In this document: in pieces, positions 24,181 to 36,952 of the stretch
Position numbering within the stretch: the first letter of the stretch is position 1
Layout of the letters: each line of letters begins with the position of its first letter
Source: Numida meleagris
Taxonomy: Eukaryota > Chordata > Aves > Galliformes > Numididae
NCBI RefSeq assembly: GCF_002078875.1
Contig: NC_034410.1
Location: forward strand, 103,608,138 to 103,672,137
Direction of reading: 5' to 3'
DNA length: 64,000 nt
Notes under the pieces: generated by a model
The model's database searches: none
What the model saw: the letters and a program-made list of their open reading frames with translations, nothing else
Told to the model about the DNA's origin: nothing
Program-made: the position numbers and the translations under genes

Positions 24181-25826
24181 GTAGTCCCAGAATACATCAG
24201 AAGAACAAGAGGCTCAAATTGAAACTATTTGGTTTGGAAGAGCCAATAATTGACACTTATTTATATTAATTTTTTTTCTTCACATAATTGGGATGAGTTT
24301 CCATACTTACCAACCAAGATCCAGCTGGATTTGCTAGCCTCATCTGGCAGAAACTGGAAGCCTATTTAATTTGAAGTCTAATGTTTTTGTAAGACAGTCA
24401 GAGTCTTTTCTATTCAATTCTTTCTTACAACAATTATAATCTTTGAACTCTTCTTGGGAATGTGTTATATTAAGTGCTAGACTGAAAGGGATGTTAGTGA
24501 AGATTATCAAGTATCTATGGAACTTCATGACCAGAACTGCTACTCTGCTTACTGGCACTGCCTTGGAGAATGAGAGGGCTTAGCAGTCTTTATTAACACT
24601 TGTGCTTTCTAACAGTATAAAAAAGGAATTTTAATTAATAAAAACATTGCAAGAAGTATATGAGGTAGACACTTGTTCACTTGGAAAATATTTAGAATAA
24701 CATACTCATAGGAAGATGTATCCATCAAAGAATAGTGAAGTTGTAAGGCATTTGTGATCATTTCCAACTGGTGTTCATTTTTTAAACAATCCTATTCCAT
24801 CAATTTTAAATTCAAAAGCACATGGAACAATTTAGTAGTTGGCAGCTCAAAAGGAATGTCAGTGGGCAGCTGCCAAACTGTGGTTGGGCTCTGAACTCTT
24901 ACTTGATGACCATCTTACCCAGCATCAGCTACCTGGAAGGAGGAATGTTTAGTGTTGTGAAAATCATCTTGCATCGGTTATCACAGAATTTCTGCAACCA
25001 CTGTTAGCAAATATGCTGTAGGTGGACTTAACTGTCATAAGGATTGAAGTAGTTTTTAGGGCACTTGGGAGTCAGCAAAGATGGGACATTTAAAGGATTG
25101 TATTTGCCCTTGGACAACTCCTGAAAGTGGATTTTAGGGCTTAATGAGGTCCCTGAGGTCTGTGTGATGAAGCTGACTGCCCATGATAGCCCTTTCTAGA
25201 CAAAACTACTGTGTCAGAGATTAGTTTATGGAGGTGCCTTTTACTGATTTGTTCTGTAGGTCACAGTAGCACTGGTAAGTGGGATGAACTCCCCACCTGA
25301 GAGAAATTGTTGAAATAGTTCTGTTGATCACAAAATTAAGAAAGGAAAACACTGCAGTGCAGTAAAACCTCTTGGGAATACAGAGCAATCTAGAATGTCG
25401 GTGTATATTAAACTAAATCATGCTGCAAATCTCATTTCTCAACATCATAGCTGTCAAATCTTAAAAAAAAAATCTCCAGTAAACTAGCTTTATTTCTGTT
25501 TTATGTCGATCATGACTGTTCTTATACATGTCCCAGCGTCAGGAAGATATTAAGGTAAAGATCTCCTGGCAAAGGAATTCAGAACTGCCCTGATGACAGT
25601 GGAGATATCACCACCTGCACAATGACAGTGCTAACCTTATCCAGTGCTCTTGTCTGTATGTTGAAAATGAGGGGTTACATGGAGCCTTTTGGCCTTTGTG
25701 GGGCTGAGATATTGCCAGATCTCATTCTTAGGAAATTCCTGGAAGCAAGAAGCTGGGCCAGACTATGAATAACCCCATCCAAGCTTGATACTGTCTGTCA
25801 GTGTAAAACCTGCCTGGCTTGGAGAG
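24181..25826. other. Unassigned non-coding DNA
   Basis: No gene or clear repeat. Part of 25550-25826 may be diverged CR1 sequence upstream of the tail at 25827, but I cannot align it with confidence. Confidence 0.45.
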
Positions 25827-25915
25827 TCATAATGACCTGAGGTCACTTTAATTCTTTTCCAACCTGAGCAATTCTATGATTCTATGATTCCATGATTCTA
25901 TGATTCTATGATTCC
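25827..25915 (+). mobile_element. CR1 3' tail with octamer array
   Basis: TGACCTGAGGTCACTTTAAT and TTCCAACCTGAGCA lead into five ATTCTATG-type octamers (one reads ATTCCATG). This is the diagnostic CR1 3' terminus in plus orientation. The 5' boundary is uncertain. Confidence 0.88.
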
Positions 25916-28601
25916 AACTGAGACACTTTCAAATATTTTCAGCCTGATCAAACTGTTACTCTCTATAGTTTTGATGAGACAAAGCTAGGTCACTCTGACA
26001 GCACCCTGTTTTTTAACTCAGAGAAGTTTGTATTAGAAAACAAAACTAAAAAAGCAAGTAAAGTCTGAAAAAGTCTTGAGATGCAGTGTACACTTCAATG
26101 CTATAGTACAAATGTTTATACACTGCAAGAAAGGATTGAATCTAAATTAGCAATCTTGAAATTACAGAGCTCGATAGCATGCTAGTTATCAGTTATCACT
26201 TTCCCTGTTTTCACATTTTTAATCTTCAATTTTAGAGTGGGAATTTAATAAGTCTTCTGTAGCCATCTGGGACCTTAAATCATATCTATGACTTTCCCAC
26301 TTTACCCGAAGTCAGTTTTGAATTGGCTCAGCGGAAACTTAGCAGTATGTATGGTGTATCACATGTGGCTGTTGGAGTGTAGAAAGTACAAGCAAGACAG
26401 TAGGGGAAGTGGGAAGGCTTGCAAAACAGGAATTCTAGGACAAACTGTATTTTCTGGACTACATTGTTTTTGTTATTTGAAGTTTTCCAAGCCTCTCTAA
26501 ACTAGTATATGAATTCATAAGGTTCACAAAGCCAATGTATGATCAAAGTACTATGTTTTTCTTTGTTTTCTTTTTTTTTTGTCCAGTAATATAAGCCCAT
26601 TTGCTCTTTGGAAAGTTGATTCAGCTAATTCAAAATATTCCTAGGTAAAGAGAATCCTATCCTGTTTAAATACAGTATATCTAATTGGCATGTGCATGTG
26701 TGTGTTCATGTATTTATGTATTTGTGTAAATATATATATGTGTTTGTATGCATTATGTATTTCAGTTGCATTTTCCTTTCTCCTTCTTCAGCTTTTCTGT
26801 TCACTGTATCTCAGGCTTGGCTTAGCTACCGATCCATTTTTACATTTTAAGTAACATTTTCAAAAGTGTTATTGTATGTAAGAAAGTAAATGGCATTCAT
26901 GATCTGAAGATAGTTTAGGTGCTTGTGAAAGTGGGGTCAAAGATTCCCCGTTACTTGGATGAATAAAAATTTTTACTTTCTGTGCTTATAAGAATTTATT
27001 ATTAGTATCAGAGTAACATAGAGGAGGCCCAGTTATAGGAACAGAACTCCATTGTGCTGAGTTTTGAATAAAAATATTCTAAATAGACAGCCTCTGACTC
27101 CGTGGATTTAGGATTTTTTTTCTATCTGTCTCTCTGTTTTCTTCTTATACTTGCTTTTAAGGAGAATGCAAGTAATGTTAAAATTTAAATCTACAGTGTT
27201 TAAATATGTTTGAAAAAAGAAAAACTGAACTCACTCATCCATGACCTGTAATGGGAAAAAAGATAGTTGCAAAGTTGATATGTAAGGAATAAAAAATGAT
27301 AAAAATTTGAATACAGAAACAATTGAATGAAAAAGAAAAAACTCCTCCTGTTCATTGTTAATAAATGTTAGCATTGGGAAAAGCACATTTTGAAAAATTC
27401 AATATTTCACCAAAATTAATTAATAAAAATGGATGTTTCAAAAGACTACAGCATGTGATGTATTTATTACTTGGAGTAGTGTAATTTCCATGCCTTGACT
27501 GTCACTGTATGTAAAATGAGATTGACTTTTGAATCTGTATGTCTGAATCCCCTAGAATCCAAATCAGCAGAGCTATCTCCCTTGTTCTATTCATTTGCCT
27601 TCAATAAGAGTTATCCAGGGAAATATCACAGCTTTTTGCTGCAGAAACAGAGGGAGAGAGAGTATTATCATTTGAACACCCTCAGTATTCAATAGTAAAA
27701 TTTATATCTCCAAATCAAGTTCTCCAAGTATTTCCAGATCACATCTTCCTTTTAATCTTCTGGATGCTGTTCAGTGAGCAGAAGGTTATTTCTTTATTAA
27801 GAATTACTACTAATAATTATAATAATAGTAATAACAATAGAACAATTTTTAGTAAAATATTTTGTATCTTTCATACTATAAAATTACAAATAGCACATGG
27901 TGTCACTTTGTTTTGTGGTTGCTTGAATTGTCTTTTTTTTGAATGGTACGCATAAGAGTTGAGCTCTCCAGCAATTTTGATTTCATTACTTTGTACTGCT
28001 GTTAATGACCCATGAAGACATTTATCAATTGTTAAAAATTCCATTTTATTGGGTAAAATAATTTATTATATTTTCAGGCATTGTACAGTAGCAGAGGCTC
28101 CTACTGATTTATGGGAATTGAACTATGTTAATGTATAAGTATTGGTCCTATTGGCTTCACTTAGTCTTCAGAAGCACTTAAAGGACTCTGGCTGTTTGAA
28201 TAACTGTGGTCATTATGCTTTGCTTACGTAGATATGTACTTTAGTCAGCAGGGTATATGTACTTTTTCTCTTTTTGTTCTTTGCATGGCCTACCTAAAAG
28301 CCAACAAAATTCTAGTCCATTATATTGCAAAATATTTCTTGGAAACTGCAAGAAATGCATGGTATTTCCTTCCTTATTCTGCTCTTTGATTAACGCAAAA
28401 ATATCAGATATGTCAGAAAGTCTGGGCTTAATGCTGGAGAAGATGGTTATGCAGCTAAGCTCATATAGTTCATCTGAATTGACATATGCGTATGTTGTGT
28501 TGGGCTCAGGTTCTCACCTTCTCCCATCAGGAAAGAACCATGACTCCTCCTTTCTCCATATTTCTGGCATCAGTGAAACCACACTGCATGGGGGCTTATA
28601 T
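25916..28601. other. Unassigned AT-rich non-coding DNA
   Basis: No gene or transposon recognised. TGTATTTATG-like low complexity lies at 26690-26760 and TAATAA-rich sequence at 27806-27840. Confidence 0.5.
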
Positions 28602-29697
28602 TCATAGAATCATAGAATTAGCTAGGTTGGAAAAGACCTACAAGATCATCCAGTCCAACCATCCACCTACCACCAATAACCCCACTAAACCATGTCTCTC
28701 AACACTATATCTAAATGTTTCTTGAACACCTCCAGGGATGGTGGCTCAACCACCTCCCTGGGCAGCCCATTCCAGCACCTGACCACTCTTTCAGAAAAGT
28801 GGTATTTCCTAATGTCCAGCCTAAATCTCCCCTGGCGCAACTTGAAGCCATTCCCCCTCGTCCTTCACTAGTTACAAGAGAGAAGAGGCTAACACCCAGC
28901 TCACTACAACCTCCCTTCAGGCAGTTAGAGCGATAAGGTCTCCCCTGAGCCTCCTCTTCTCCAGGCTGGACAATCCCACCTCCCTCAGCCGCTCCTCATA
29001 AGGCCTGTGCTCCAGACCCCTCACCAGCTTCATCACCCTCCTCTGAACACGCTCCAGGGCCTCAATGACTTTCTTGCAGTGAGGGGCCCAAAACTGAACA
29101 CAGTACTCGAGGTGCGGCCTCACCAGTGCTGAGTACAGAGGGACAATGACTTCCCTACTCCTACTGGCAACACTATTTCTGATACAACCCAGGATTCCAT
29201 TGGCCTTCTTGGCCACCTGGGCACACTGCTGGCTCATGCTCAGCTGAGCATCGACCAATACCCCCAGGTCCATTTCCTCCACACAACCTTCCAGCCACTC
29301 TGCCCAAGCCTGTAGCGTTGCCTGGGGTTGTTGCAGCCAAAGTGCAGGACCCTCACTTGGTCTTGTTGAACCTCATCCCATTGGCTTCAGCCCAGAGATC
29401 CAGCCTGTCCAGATCTCTCTGAAGGGCCTTGCTACCCCCAGGCAGATCGTCACTTCCTGCCAGCTTGGTGTCATCTGCAAACTTACTGAGGGTGCTCTCA
29501 ATGTCCTCATCCCAGTCATTAATAAAGATATTGAAGAGGACAGGCCCCAGCACCGACCCCTGGGGAACACCACTCGTGACCGGTCGCCAGCTGGATTTAA
29601 CTCCGTTCACCACCTCTGTCTGGGCCCGGCCCTCCAGCCAGCTCCTTACCCAGCAAGGAGTGTACCTGTCCAAGCCATGGGCTGCATATTTTCCCTG
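28602..29697 (-). mobile_element. CR1 LINE, about 1.1 kb, with reverse transcriptase region
   Basis: This is the longest well-preserved CR1 in the window. The 3' end (28602) carries TCATAGAATCATAGAATTAG. The sequence runs through the 3' UTR and the ORF2 C-terminal region into the palm of the reverse transcriptase, and is truncated near 29697. The FADD catalytic motif of the palm is encoded at 29470-29481. Minus-strand frames cover the RT palm (29353-29673) and the downstream domain (28917-29282), but in different reading frames. The copy is inactive because of 5' truncation and the frame break. Confidence 0.95.
28917..29673 (-). pseudogene. CR1 ORF2 relic: RT palm and C-terminal domain
   Basis: The upstream frame (29353-29673) encodes [20 protein letters not shown] and [13 protein letters not shown] palm motifs of the non-LTR class, and ends at KTK-stop. 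CR1 copies usually continue there with a cysteine codon. The text here reads AAGTGAGGGTCC, where one lost C would explain both the stop and the shift. The downstream frame (28917-29282) begins with [14 protein letters not shown] and includes [20 protein letters not shown] and [12 protein letters not shown], the usual CR1 post-RT region. The RT fingers and the whole endonuclease domain are missing. Confidence 0.9.
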
Positions 29698-32609
29698 ATC
29701 ATCTCACAACATGAAGTTGAAAAGTGGCTGGAGCACTATATCTGAGCACAAAAAGGCCTGAATAGACCCTAGAGATCCTTCATCCTTAAAAGCGTCAAGA
29801 GGATTTTCCAGAACCAAATTTCATTATCTTACACATATGAGAGCTCAGTACATTCTTTAATGTCTCTTGGAAAATAATAAGTGAAATTTTCTAGTTTTAT
29901 CTGCAATTCTCTCAAATTTATTCAAACATTTGTCCAGAAATTAACAAATGGCACAATCTGGGAAAGGAGAAGAGCAATGCATTATATTTCATTTGTCATT
30001 TGTTTGTTTGTTAATTTTATTATTTTGAGAGGGATTGTTTTTTAATCTGGAGCTGTCTATGAACGCACTGGGTTGAGCAGATAAAATAGTTCAGATCTAA
30101 CCTAAAATGAATAGTGAAATGTAAGTTCTCAAGAGCATTTTGGAAGATTTGTAAGGAGAAGAGAACGGATATACATTCATAAACACAGTTCATTTCTTCC
30201 TTCATTTCTTCATTTTCTCCATTTCTTCCATCTCCTGTCTTCTTTGTCATCTCCCAAAGCACTGATTATTGAAATAATCTATGGACTTGTACCACATGCA
30301 GATTTTCAGCTGCTAAGTGCTGGAAATTAACCATTTACACTACGTAATTTTCAAATAGCTTCTGCCTTCTGAAGCCCTGGGGGTGATTTGTTATGTGACT
30401 CTGAGAAAGAAATACTGCACGGAATGACCCATAGACAGAGAAGCCTGCTAATCAGTAGAAAATATTAGTATTAATGATTAATAAAAGCGTCCTGAAAATC
30501 AGTGCACAATAGAAATATGAAATGTTAGTGTTTTCACTAGTGTTTCCAGATCAGCTTCAGGGTCATCTACTGATGTTAGCTCCACCTTTTGGCAGAAATC
30601 AGTTAAGTAGTCTAAGCTTTTGAAATTATGAGACTTTTTACTGAAAATGCAATCAAATTTTCTACCCACCTGGCCATATAACACATTCATACAAAATGGG
30701 CAAGATTACTGTATTTGAGCTCTGTTTCTGATGGAAGATAGAGGTGGAGCATTAAAGACTATCCATCGCTACTTAATCTATAGCCCAGATCTTGGTAAAT
30801 TTTCAGAAATTACAGTACTCACTAAAATAAGTCTACTTAAATTCATATAATGACAGATCAATGTTCAGTTACACTGCAGCAAAATACATTTTCTGCAACA
30901 ACAAACAGCATAAAAAGAACTGTAAAAAAGCAGCTGATACAAGACCTTGACTCAGCTCAACTGAATGAGTTATTGGTTCATCAATGGAATTTCAGTGGAG
31001 TTTTCCAAAAGCCTGCTTTCTGCTTTCACCCTAGCAGGCTGATGGCTTAGAACAGGAAGTTTTAAAGCAGACAACTCAAACAGCTTTTGAAAAGATGGGA
31101 GGCGTTGCATTTACTTTTATGTCCTATTTCAAAATTTTAAGTGGAATATGTGAATTTGATTTGGATTGGTTCTTTTCTGCAACTTTGGAGTAATTCGAAC
31201 TAAAAGAAGCCAACTGAAGCAAAGAAAAAAGATCAACCAAGAAATAAAGCCTTTTGGGGGATGTTTAGTTTGCAAATGAAGAAGACAAAATGAAATAGAG
31301 ATTTTCCTATGTTCTTGAAAGGTTTCCTCTGCCAGAAAATCAATTTCTGTTCCTGATCCATTTCTCTTTGTAGAAGAATTATTTGCCTGACCTTTGCAGC
31401 CAGTTTCTGACCTCTTTGCCTTATTTAAATATGTGTGTGAACATGTATATTCAATGCTCAAACTAGCAGACTGGTACACTTTTTCTCATCTTTGTGCTAG
31501 ATGAATAGATTGCATGCTGACAATTTTCCTCACCCTACTATGACCACTGTGAATATGTATACACATACACACATTCCAGCTAAGTCCCTTGTTTCTAGAA
31601 ATGTTTAAACAAGAAATAAATACATAAAAATATTTATGGATTAGAAAGTTGACATAAGTAGATGGAAGATTCAGCTGGTTTATGTGTTATTTTTCATCTC
31701 TGCCATCAATTCATTTGCATTTCATTGGCCAAACTTAGCTAAAAACATTTCAAAAAGATGGATATTCAAATTTAAATAATCTGCCTTGTTTATTTTCTAT
31801 GATTTTTGTATTCTTTCCACAAGCATCTGCTACTAGCACCAGTCATAAGTATGAATGAATAACAAAAACTTGACAAGTTTCTTGAGAATGTTTCTTCTAT
31901 TTTAGTAAAGAAAGTGAATGCTGCATTGTGATTTTTACTTAGTTAATCCTGTTATTTCCTACAGTGATTCATCATGACTGGTCAAAATTAAATCAAACAG
32001 GAGAAACAAATGCCAGTTAGGTCTCACTTAATCACATACTAATCTAATGATAGTCACAGGGGCTTTTCTCTGCATGACCTTTGTAGGTTTTTTGTGTATC
32101 TTTTTTTTTTTGTTGTTGTTCTTTGCCCAATATCTGTATTTACTTAAACATCATACAAAATCTGGAACACAAAAGTTAACATTCTTGTTTTAAAGTGTTA
32201 CTATTAGAGAGGTGGAAAATTTCCATGTACGAGCAACAGTGAAGTTCTGAAATATGGTAGTCACGTTTTTACAAAAAGTGGCTTACTCTGCCTGGAAAAG
32301 ACCTACAAGGATATGGCTACTCTGTTCACTAATTCTAAAGCTGACACTGACCTCATGGAGAGCTGAGGCTGTTCAACACTGAAGAAGACAGACCAACCCT
32401 GACTCTCACATATGTGCATAATTTCCTAAATCTAAAAATCATTGGCATTTTTTTCAACAAAATTATTCTTAGAATTTCAAAAATTGATATTCTTGGGAAA
32501 CAACTGATATATTTTTAATCTAAAATTTTTATTTATTTATTTATTCATTTATTTTTGCTTGAAACTTCCACTTACATACATATTTGGTCATTTTAGTATT
32601 ATGATTGTT
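29698..32609. other. Unassigned non-coding DNA
   Basis: No gene or clear element. A faint CR1-like phrase (GAGGCTGTTCAACACTGAAG) near 32365 might belong with the CR1 tail at 32610-32693, but most of the expected sequence between them is absent. Confidence 0.45.
32526..32556. repeat. (TTTA)n microsatellite
   Basis: Imperfect ATTT repeats, about six units with one C interruption. Confidence 0.85.
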
Positions 32610-32693
32610 TCATTATTGACCTTGGTTTCCTTGGCTTTATGGTCTTAGAGGTCTTTTACAACTTTAATTATACTATGATTCTGTGATTCCTTG
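32610..32693 (+). mobile_element. Short CR1 3' tail
   Basis: TTAGAGGTCTTTTACAACTT followed by TACTATGATTCTGTGATTCC is a diverged CR1 3' terminus in plus orientation. The 5' boundary is unclear. Confidence 0.7.
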
Positions 32694-33344
32694 AAGTAAT
32701 TTTACATTTCTATAACTATTGTTTTTTTCCCTCCAGAATTTATTAATTATGAAGAAGAATACCAGTAAATTTAATAAAAATAATTTTTAATTTTGACTGA
32801 AACCAATATCTTCCCTTTCAAAGCTTTCTTAAGAAATTAACAGCTAAAAGCAATAAAAACTACCAAAATATATCTGAATATGTGAAAATTGGTACATTGC
32901 AAGGGCTTTCCAGAAACAGGGAAGAAATAATTATTTTGGGTTGTTTTATAGGTGTAAATATGGTTTGCATGAGCTACAAGTAGTGCTGATAAAATCAGAC
33001 TATTACTTACTCCGTTCAGGGGTTGGCTTAAATAAAGATAACTTGAAAACAGAAGCAAAATACATGCACAGACAAAAAATCTTGTATTTTTTTCCCTTGG
33101 TTATTTTTTTTCCCCAAAGGCCTGCCTTTTACTGCTGGCTGATCACGCTAACATCTAACTAACTTATATCTTACAACACACTAACTTACATCTAATTTCT
33201 AAATTAGTCATAACTTCTTGATTGTAAAATTTGCATGTGCAATAAACTATTTCCAGAAATGTGAAAGACTTGTTAATCAAGAAAAAAAAAACAAACAACT
33301 TTGTTTAAAGTGAAGCATGGTTCTCTTTAGAAGTGTAGACTATT
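32694..33344. other. Unassigned AT-rich non-coding DNA
   Basis: No gene recognised. Near 33150-33210, words such as ACTAACTTA and ACATCTAA recur irregularly. An A run lies at about 33282-33290. Confidence 0.5.
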
Positions 33345-33609
33345 ACATATTGTTGGAGGCACTGGACAAAGTGTGCCAGGGGAGGTTCAGGTTGGATATT
33401 AGGAAAGATTTCTTCTCAGAAGGAATGGTGAGGCAGTGGCACAGGCTGCCCATGGAGGTGGTGAAGCCACTGTTCTTGGAGGTGTTCAAGAACTGTGTGG
33501 ATGTGGCACTGTGGGACATGGATTAGTGGGCATGGTGGGAGCTGGCTGACAGTTGGACTAGGTGATCTTAGTGGTCTTTTCCAGCCTTAATGATTCTCTG
33601 ATTCTGTAG
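33345..33609 (+). mobile_element. CR1 LINE 3' fragment
   Basis: The plus strand reads CAGGTTGGATATTAGGAAAG, then GGCTGCCCATGGAGGTGGTG, then TTGGACTAGGTGATCTTAGT, ending in octamer-like TGATTCTCTGATTCTG. The frame at 33317-33526 encodes the ORF2 tail ([20 protein letters not shown]). It is 5'-truncated. Confidence 0.92.
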
Positions 33610-35034
33610 TATTCCCTGTGCAAAAGTTGCTAAGTTTCACAGGTGTTTTGAGTATTTATTTCCTTTTGGATCACTTGAATTGAAATTGCTTATAGTGCAA
33701 CTGATCAGCTTCTATAACTACATAAAACTGCTTGAAGATGACAGGCCATAGCAGTTTTCAGATTGAGTGGGATTTTCTTCTATATCTTTTTGAATGAAAC
33801 TTGAAATTTACCTTCTTGGTGGCTTTGGTTTGTAAGATGAAATAGGGAAGGCAGACTCTGGAGGAGTCTGTAAATTGAGGTAACAAAAATAAAATCTCAT
33901 CATTGTCATCACAGAAAATTGGAAAATGTCCTGGACATATGTGCATATACTTATGTTTTTAGTTTAGTATTTTGACAATTTTTGACAATTTAGAAGGCTA
34001 ATACAATTAAATGTGCAGGAAAATAGATATGTACCCACGATACAATTAAATCTGCAGGAAAATAGGTATGTACCACTTAGAGAATGCATTTGCATTCAGC
34101 CTCCAGCTCAAACGTATCCATCCTTAAAAGTAGACAGATGAGTCAGAACTTTTCATAGCACCAGGGGATTCAAACCTATGTTCCCCACATTCCCAAACTC
34201 TTCCATAGTCTGTGTTTGCGTATCAGGAAGTAGGGACAGTTTTGAAGAAAAAAAGGATTGTTGCTGTGTTCCTCCAGGATGTGGAAGTTATCTTCCACCA
34301 CAGGACTTCCATGCAGATCCCACAACCAGGCAAGGCGTAATCTGTACTGAGGGGCCAAGTCAGGGCTGGATGCTACACTGAAGGGACAGCTGTGGGTCCA
34401 GAGGTATGCAAATCTCTTCACTCTCAATGCAGTGACTGAGGAGCCATGAGGCAGCCCTGAAAGTCACTGAATGTAAGGGGAAGTGGTTAGAGAGCTAAAA
34501 ATAACGTTAGATATTTTTCCAAATTGGGATTTACTGATAACTATGGCACTGGGTTAGCAAATAAGCTATCTCCTATAGCTGTTTCCTTTTCTGTTCAGCC
34601 ACACATTGAAATTTCAGTTATTCCAGAGCCCATGTAGAATTCTTCGGAAGGGGAGTTCTTTATTTTCTGGGTTCACTTGATTGATATGTCAGGAGGATAA
34701 ACAGTATCTCAAATGAATTCACGTGTACGTTTGAATCTGCTAGGCAAAAAAAAACCAACAGCAACAAAACAAAACAAGCAAAAAGAAACCTTGTGTTTTT
34801 TTGCTTGAATTTGTCCTTTCCTCAGTTTTCTCGTTACATATTTCTCCCTCTGAAAATTGTTAACAACATATTTTACCTAAGTAATATTTCTCTATATATT
34901 TGCAAAAAGCTATTCCACTGACTTCTGTAAAATTAGAAAATTACCATAGAAACTGTTCTGTGTTTTAAAAAAGATATCATTACACCAAGGAGAATGTAAA
35001 AATAATGTCTGTTTTCCAAAGAGGAAAACAGCTC
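33610..35034. other. Unassigned non-coding DNA with a short tandem repeat
   Basis: No gene recognised. It contains the 39-bp tandem repeat at 34002-34076. Confidence 0.5.
34002..34076. repeat. 39-bp tandem repeat, about 1.9 copies
   Basis: TACAATTAAATGTGCAGGAA at 34002 recurs at 34041 as TACAATTAAATCTGCAGGAA, and the match continues through GGTATGTACC with a few differences. A smaller TTTTGACAATT duplication lies just upstream (about 33971-33990). Confidence 0.88.
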
Positions 35035-36031
35035 TAGTCCGTCACTGGTAGTCAAAGGCTCAATGTCTAGATGGAGATCAATGACGAGTGGTGTTCCACA
35101 GGAATCAGTGCTGGGGCTGATACTCTTTAATATCTTCATCAATTACATTGACAGTGGGGTTGAGTACATCCTCAGCAAGTTTACTGATGACACCAAGCTG
35201 TGGGGTGCTGTCCACATTCTGGAGGGACGGGATGCCATTCAGAGGGACCTAGACAGGCTTGAGCAGTGGCTCGGGTGATCCTCACTAGGCTCAACAAATC
35301 CAAATGCACCTGGGTCGAGGCAACCCTCACTACCAGTGCAAGCTGGTGGTTGAAAGGATTGAGTGCAGCCCTGCCAAAAAAGACCTGGGGGTACTGGTGG
35401 ATGGCAAGCTGGACATGGACCACAATGCACCTTTGTATCCCAGAAAGCCAGCTGTATCCTGGGCTGCATCAAAAGAAGGTCGAGGGAGGTGATCCTACCC
35501 CTCTACTCTGCAATGGTGAGGCTTCACCTAGACTACCATGTCCAGATGTGGAGCCCTCAGTACAGGAGAGACATGGACCTGCTGGAACATATCCACACAA
35601 ATGATCCAAGGGATGGAACACCTCTCTTACAAGGACAGTCTGAAAGACCTGGGGCTGTTCAGCCTGGAGAAGAGAAAGCTGTGAGGTGACCTGATAGCAG
35701 CCTTTCAATATCTAAAAGGGAGCTACAGGAAAGAAAAGGACAGATTCTTTAGCAGAGTCTGTGCTATAGACATGGGGAATTGGCTTCAGGCTTACAGAGA
35801 GTAGGTTTAGATTGGATATAAGGAAAAATCCTTTTACAGTGAGAGTGATGAGGAACTAGAACAGGTTGCCCAGAGATGTGATTGATACCCCATCCCTTGA
35901 GACTTTCAAGGCGAGGCTGGATCAGGCCCTGGGCAACCTGATATAGCTGTGGCGTCCCTGTTCATTGCAGGGGAGTTGCACTAGATGACTTTTAAAGGTC
36001 CCTTTCAACTCTAAGGATTCTATGATTCTAT
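35035..36031 (+). mobile_element. CR1 LINE, about 1 kb, with decayed RT region
   Basis: Plus-orientation CR1. It begins within the RT coding region (GAGTGGTGTTCCACAGGAAT), then passes through the ORF2 C-terminal text and 3' UTR (GGGGAGTTGCACTAGATGAC), and ends in GGATTCTATGATTCTAT at about 36031. Internal deletions near 35275 and 35600 and several shifts leave the coding sequence scattered over three frames. It appears older than the copy at 28602. Confidence 0.93.
35063..35692 (+). pseudogene. CR1 ORF2 relic with altered RT catalytic motif
   Basis: The frame 35063-35278 encodes [20 protein letters not shown], followed by [11 protein letters not shown]. The alanine of the usual FADD box is replaced by threonine (35180-35191), and the QG of the upstream motif has become QE. 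Downstream frames at 35304-35492 and 35363-35689 carry KDLGVLVDGKLDMD and REVILPLYSAMVRLHLDYHV, so at least two frameshifts are present. No intact product is possible. Confidence 0.85.
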
Positions 36032-36905
36032 CGTCGTTTACTTATATAATTTTGTTTCCCATTAAAAATAAATGTTCTTACTGGTAGTCCTTCTTGGAAG
36101 CCTCACTTAGTTTACATAATAGAAAATAACAGCAGCTTCTGACTGTAAACACTGAATTTTAACTAATAGCACTGGGTTTTGATCTGAGTTTTTTTTTTCT
36201 TTCTCCCTAGGATGACTGTGCCATCACACTACTTTCTTCATAAAGTTTTTCATTCTCAAAAGATAATGCAGTATTTTGAAAGAGAGCCCATTAAGGTGGA
36301 GAAAAAAACTCATAAATATATATCCATGGAAACATTGGGATATTTTTAATATTTAGTTTCTGTTTAGTTCAATAAAAGTTGATGGAATTGAGTTGGAAGT
36401 ACTCAGAATGTTAGCACAGTTCTTTTTCACTGGCCAGAACCATGTCCTTTGTATTTGACACTCTCAATTATGTCCACTTCAGGGTCTCAAAACCGTCAGT
36501 ACTCCAGTTTGAGCACTCAGAACACGTAGGTATGTTATACTGATTGTGCACAATGGGAAGCCAGAGTGCATCTGATTTGAAAATATAGCATTTAAAGTCA
36601 GGGTGAGCATTTAACATATTAAAACATCATCAGCTCCATGATCTTTTCTGCACTGGTGGCACAACAATTATTTTTGGAGAAACAGCATGAGATGTCATAA
36701 ACACAGTGTTATGACTTCCCTCAGCTAAAGGAAAAGCTGATTTGTGAAGGTGAAAGCTATTCAAATACTAACATCTTTAATAATAGCAAGGGGAACGAAG
36801 AACGTTGCTATCTAAGGAAATTGCTTTTTATATGTTCAGGTTTTTTTTTTCATTTTAGATGCACTCAGTATAAAAGGCTTCTTAAAGAAAATTAAAGGAA
36901 TTTCT

Positions 36906-36952
36906 TCCTTTTTTTTTTCTTTTTTTTTCTTTTTTTTTTTTTCCTGTTCAGT
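36906..36952. repeat. Interrupted poly-T tract
   Basis: T runs of about ten or more bases separated by single C residues, forming a pyrimidine tract of about 45 bp. Confidence 0.85.

Noticed and set aside
32280..32420. Faint CR1-like text upstream of the CR1 tail at 32610
   Set aside because: Only one short phrase resembles CR1 and the intervening sequence does not, so I did not extend the element.
36190..36240. Pyrimidine tract ending in CCCTAG, resembling a splice acceptor
   Set aside because: The sequence after it has no conserved reading frame or donor that I can support.
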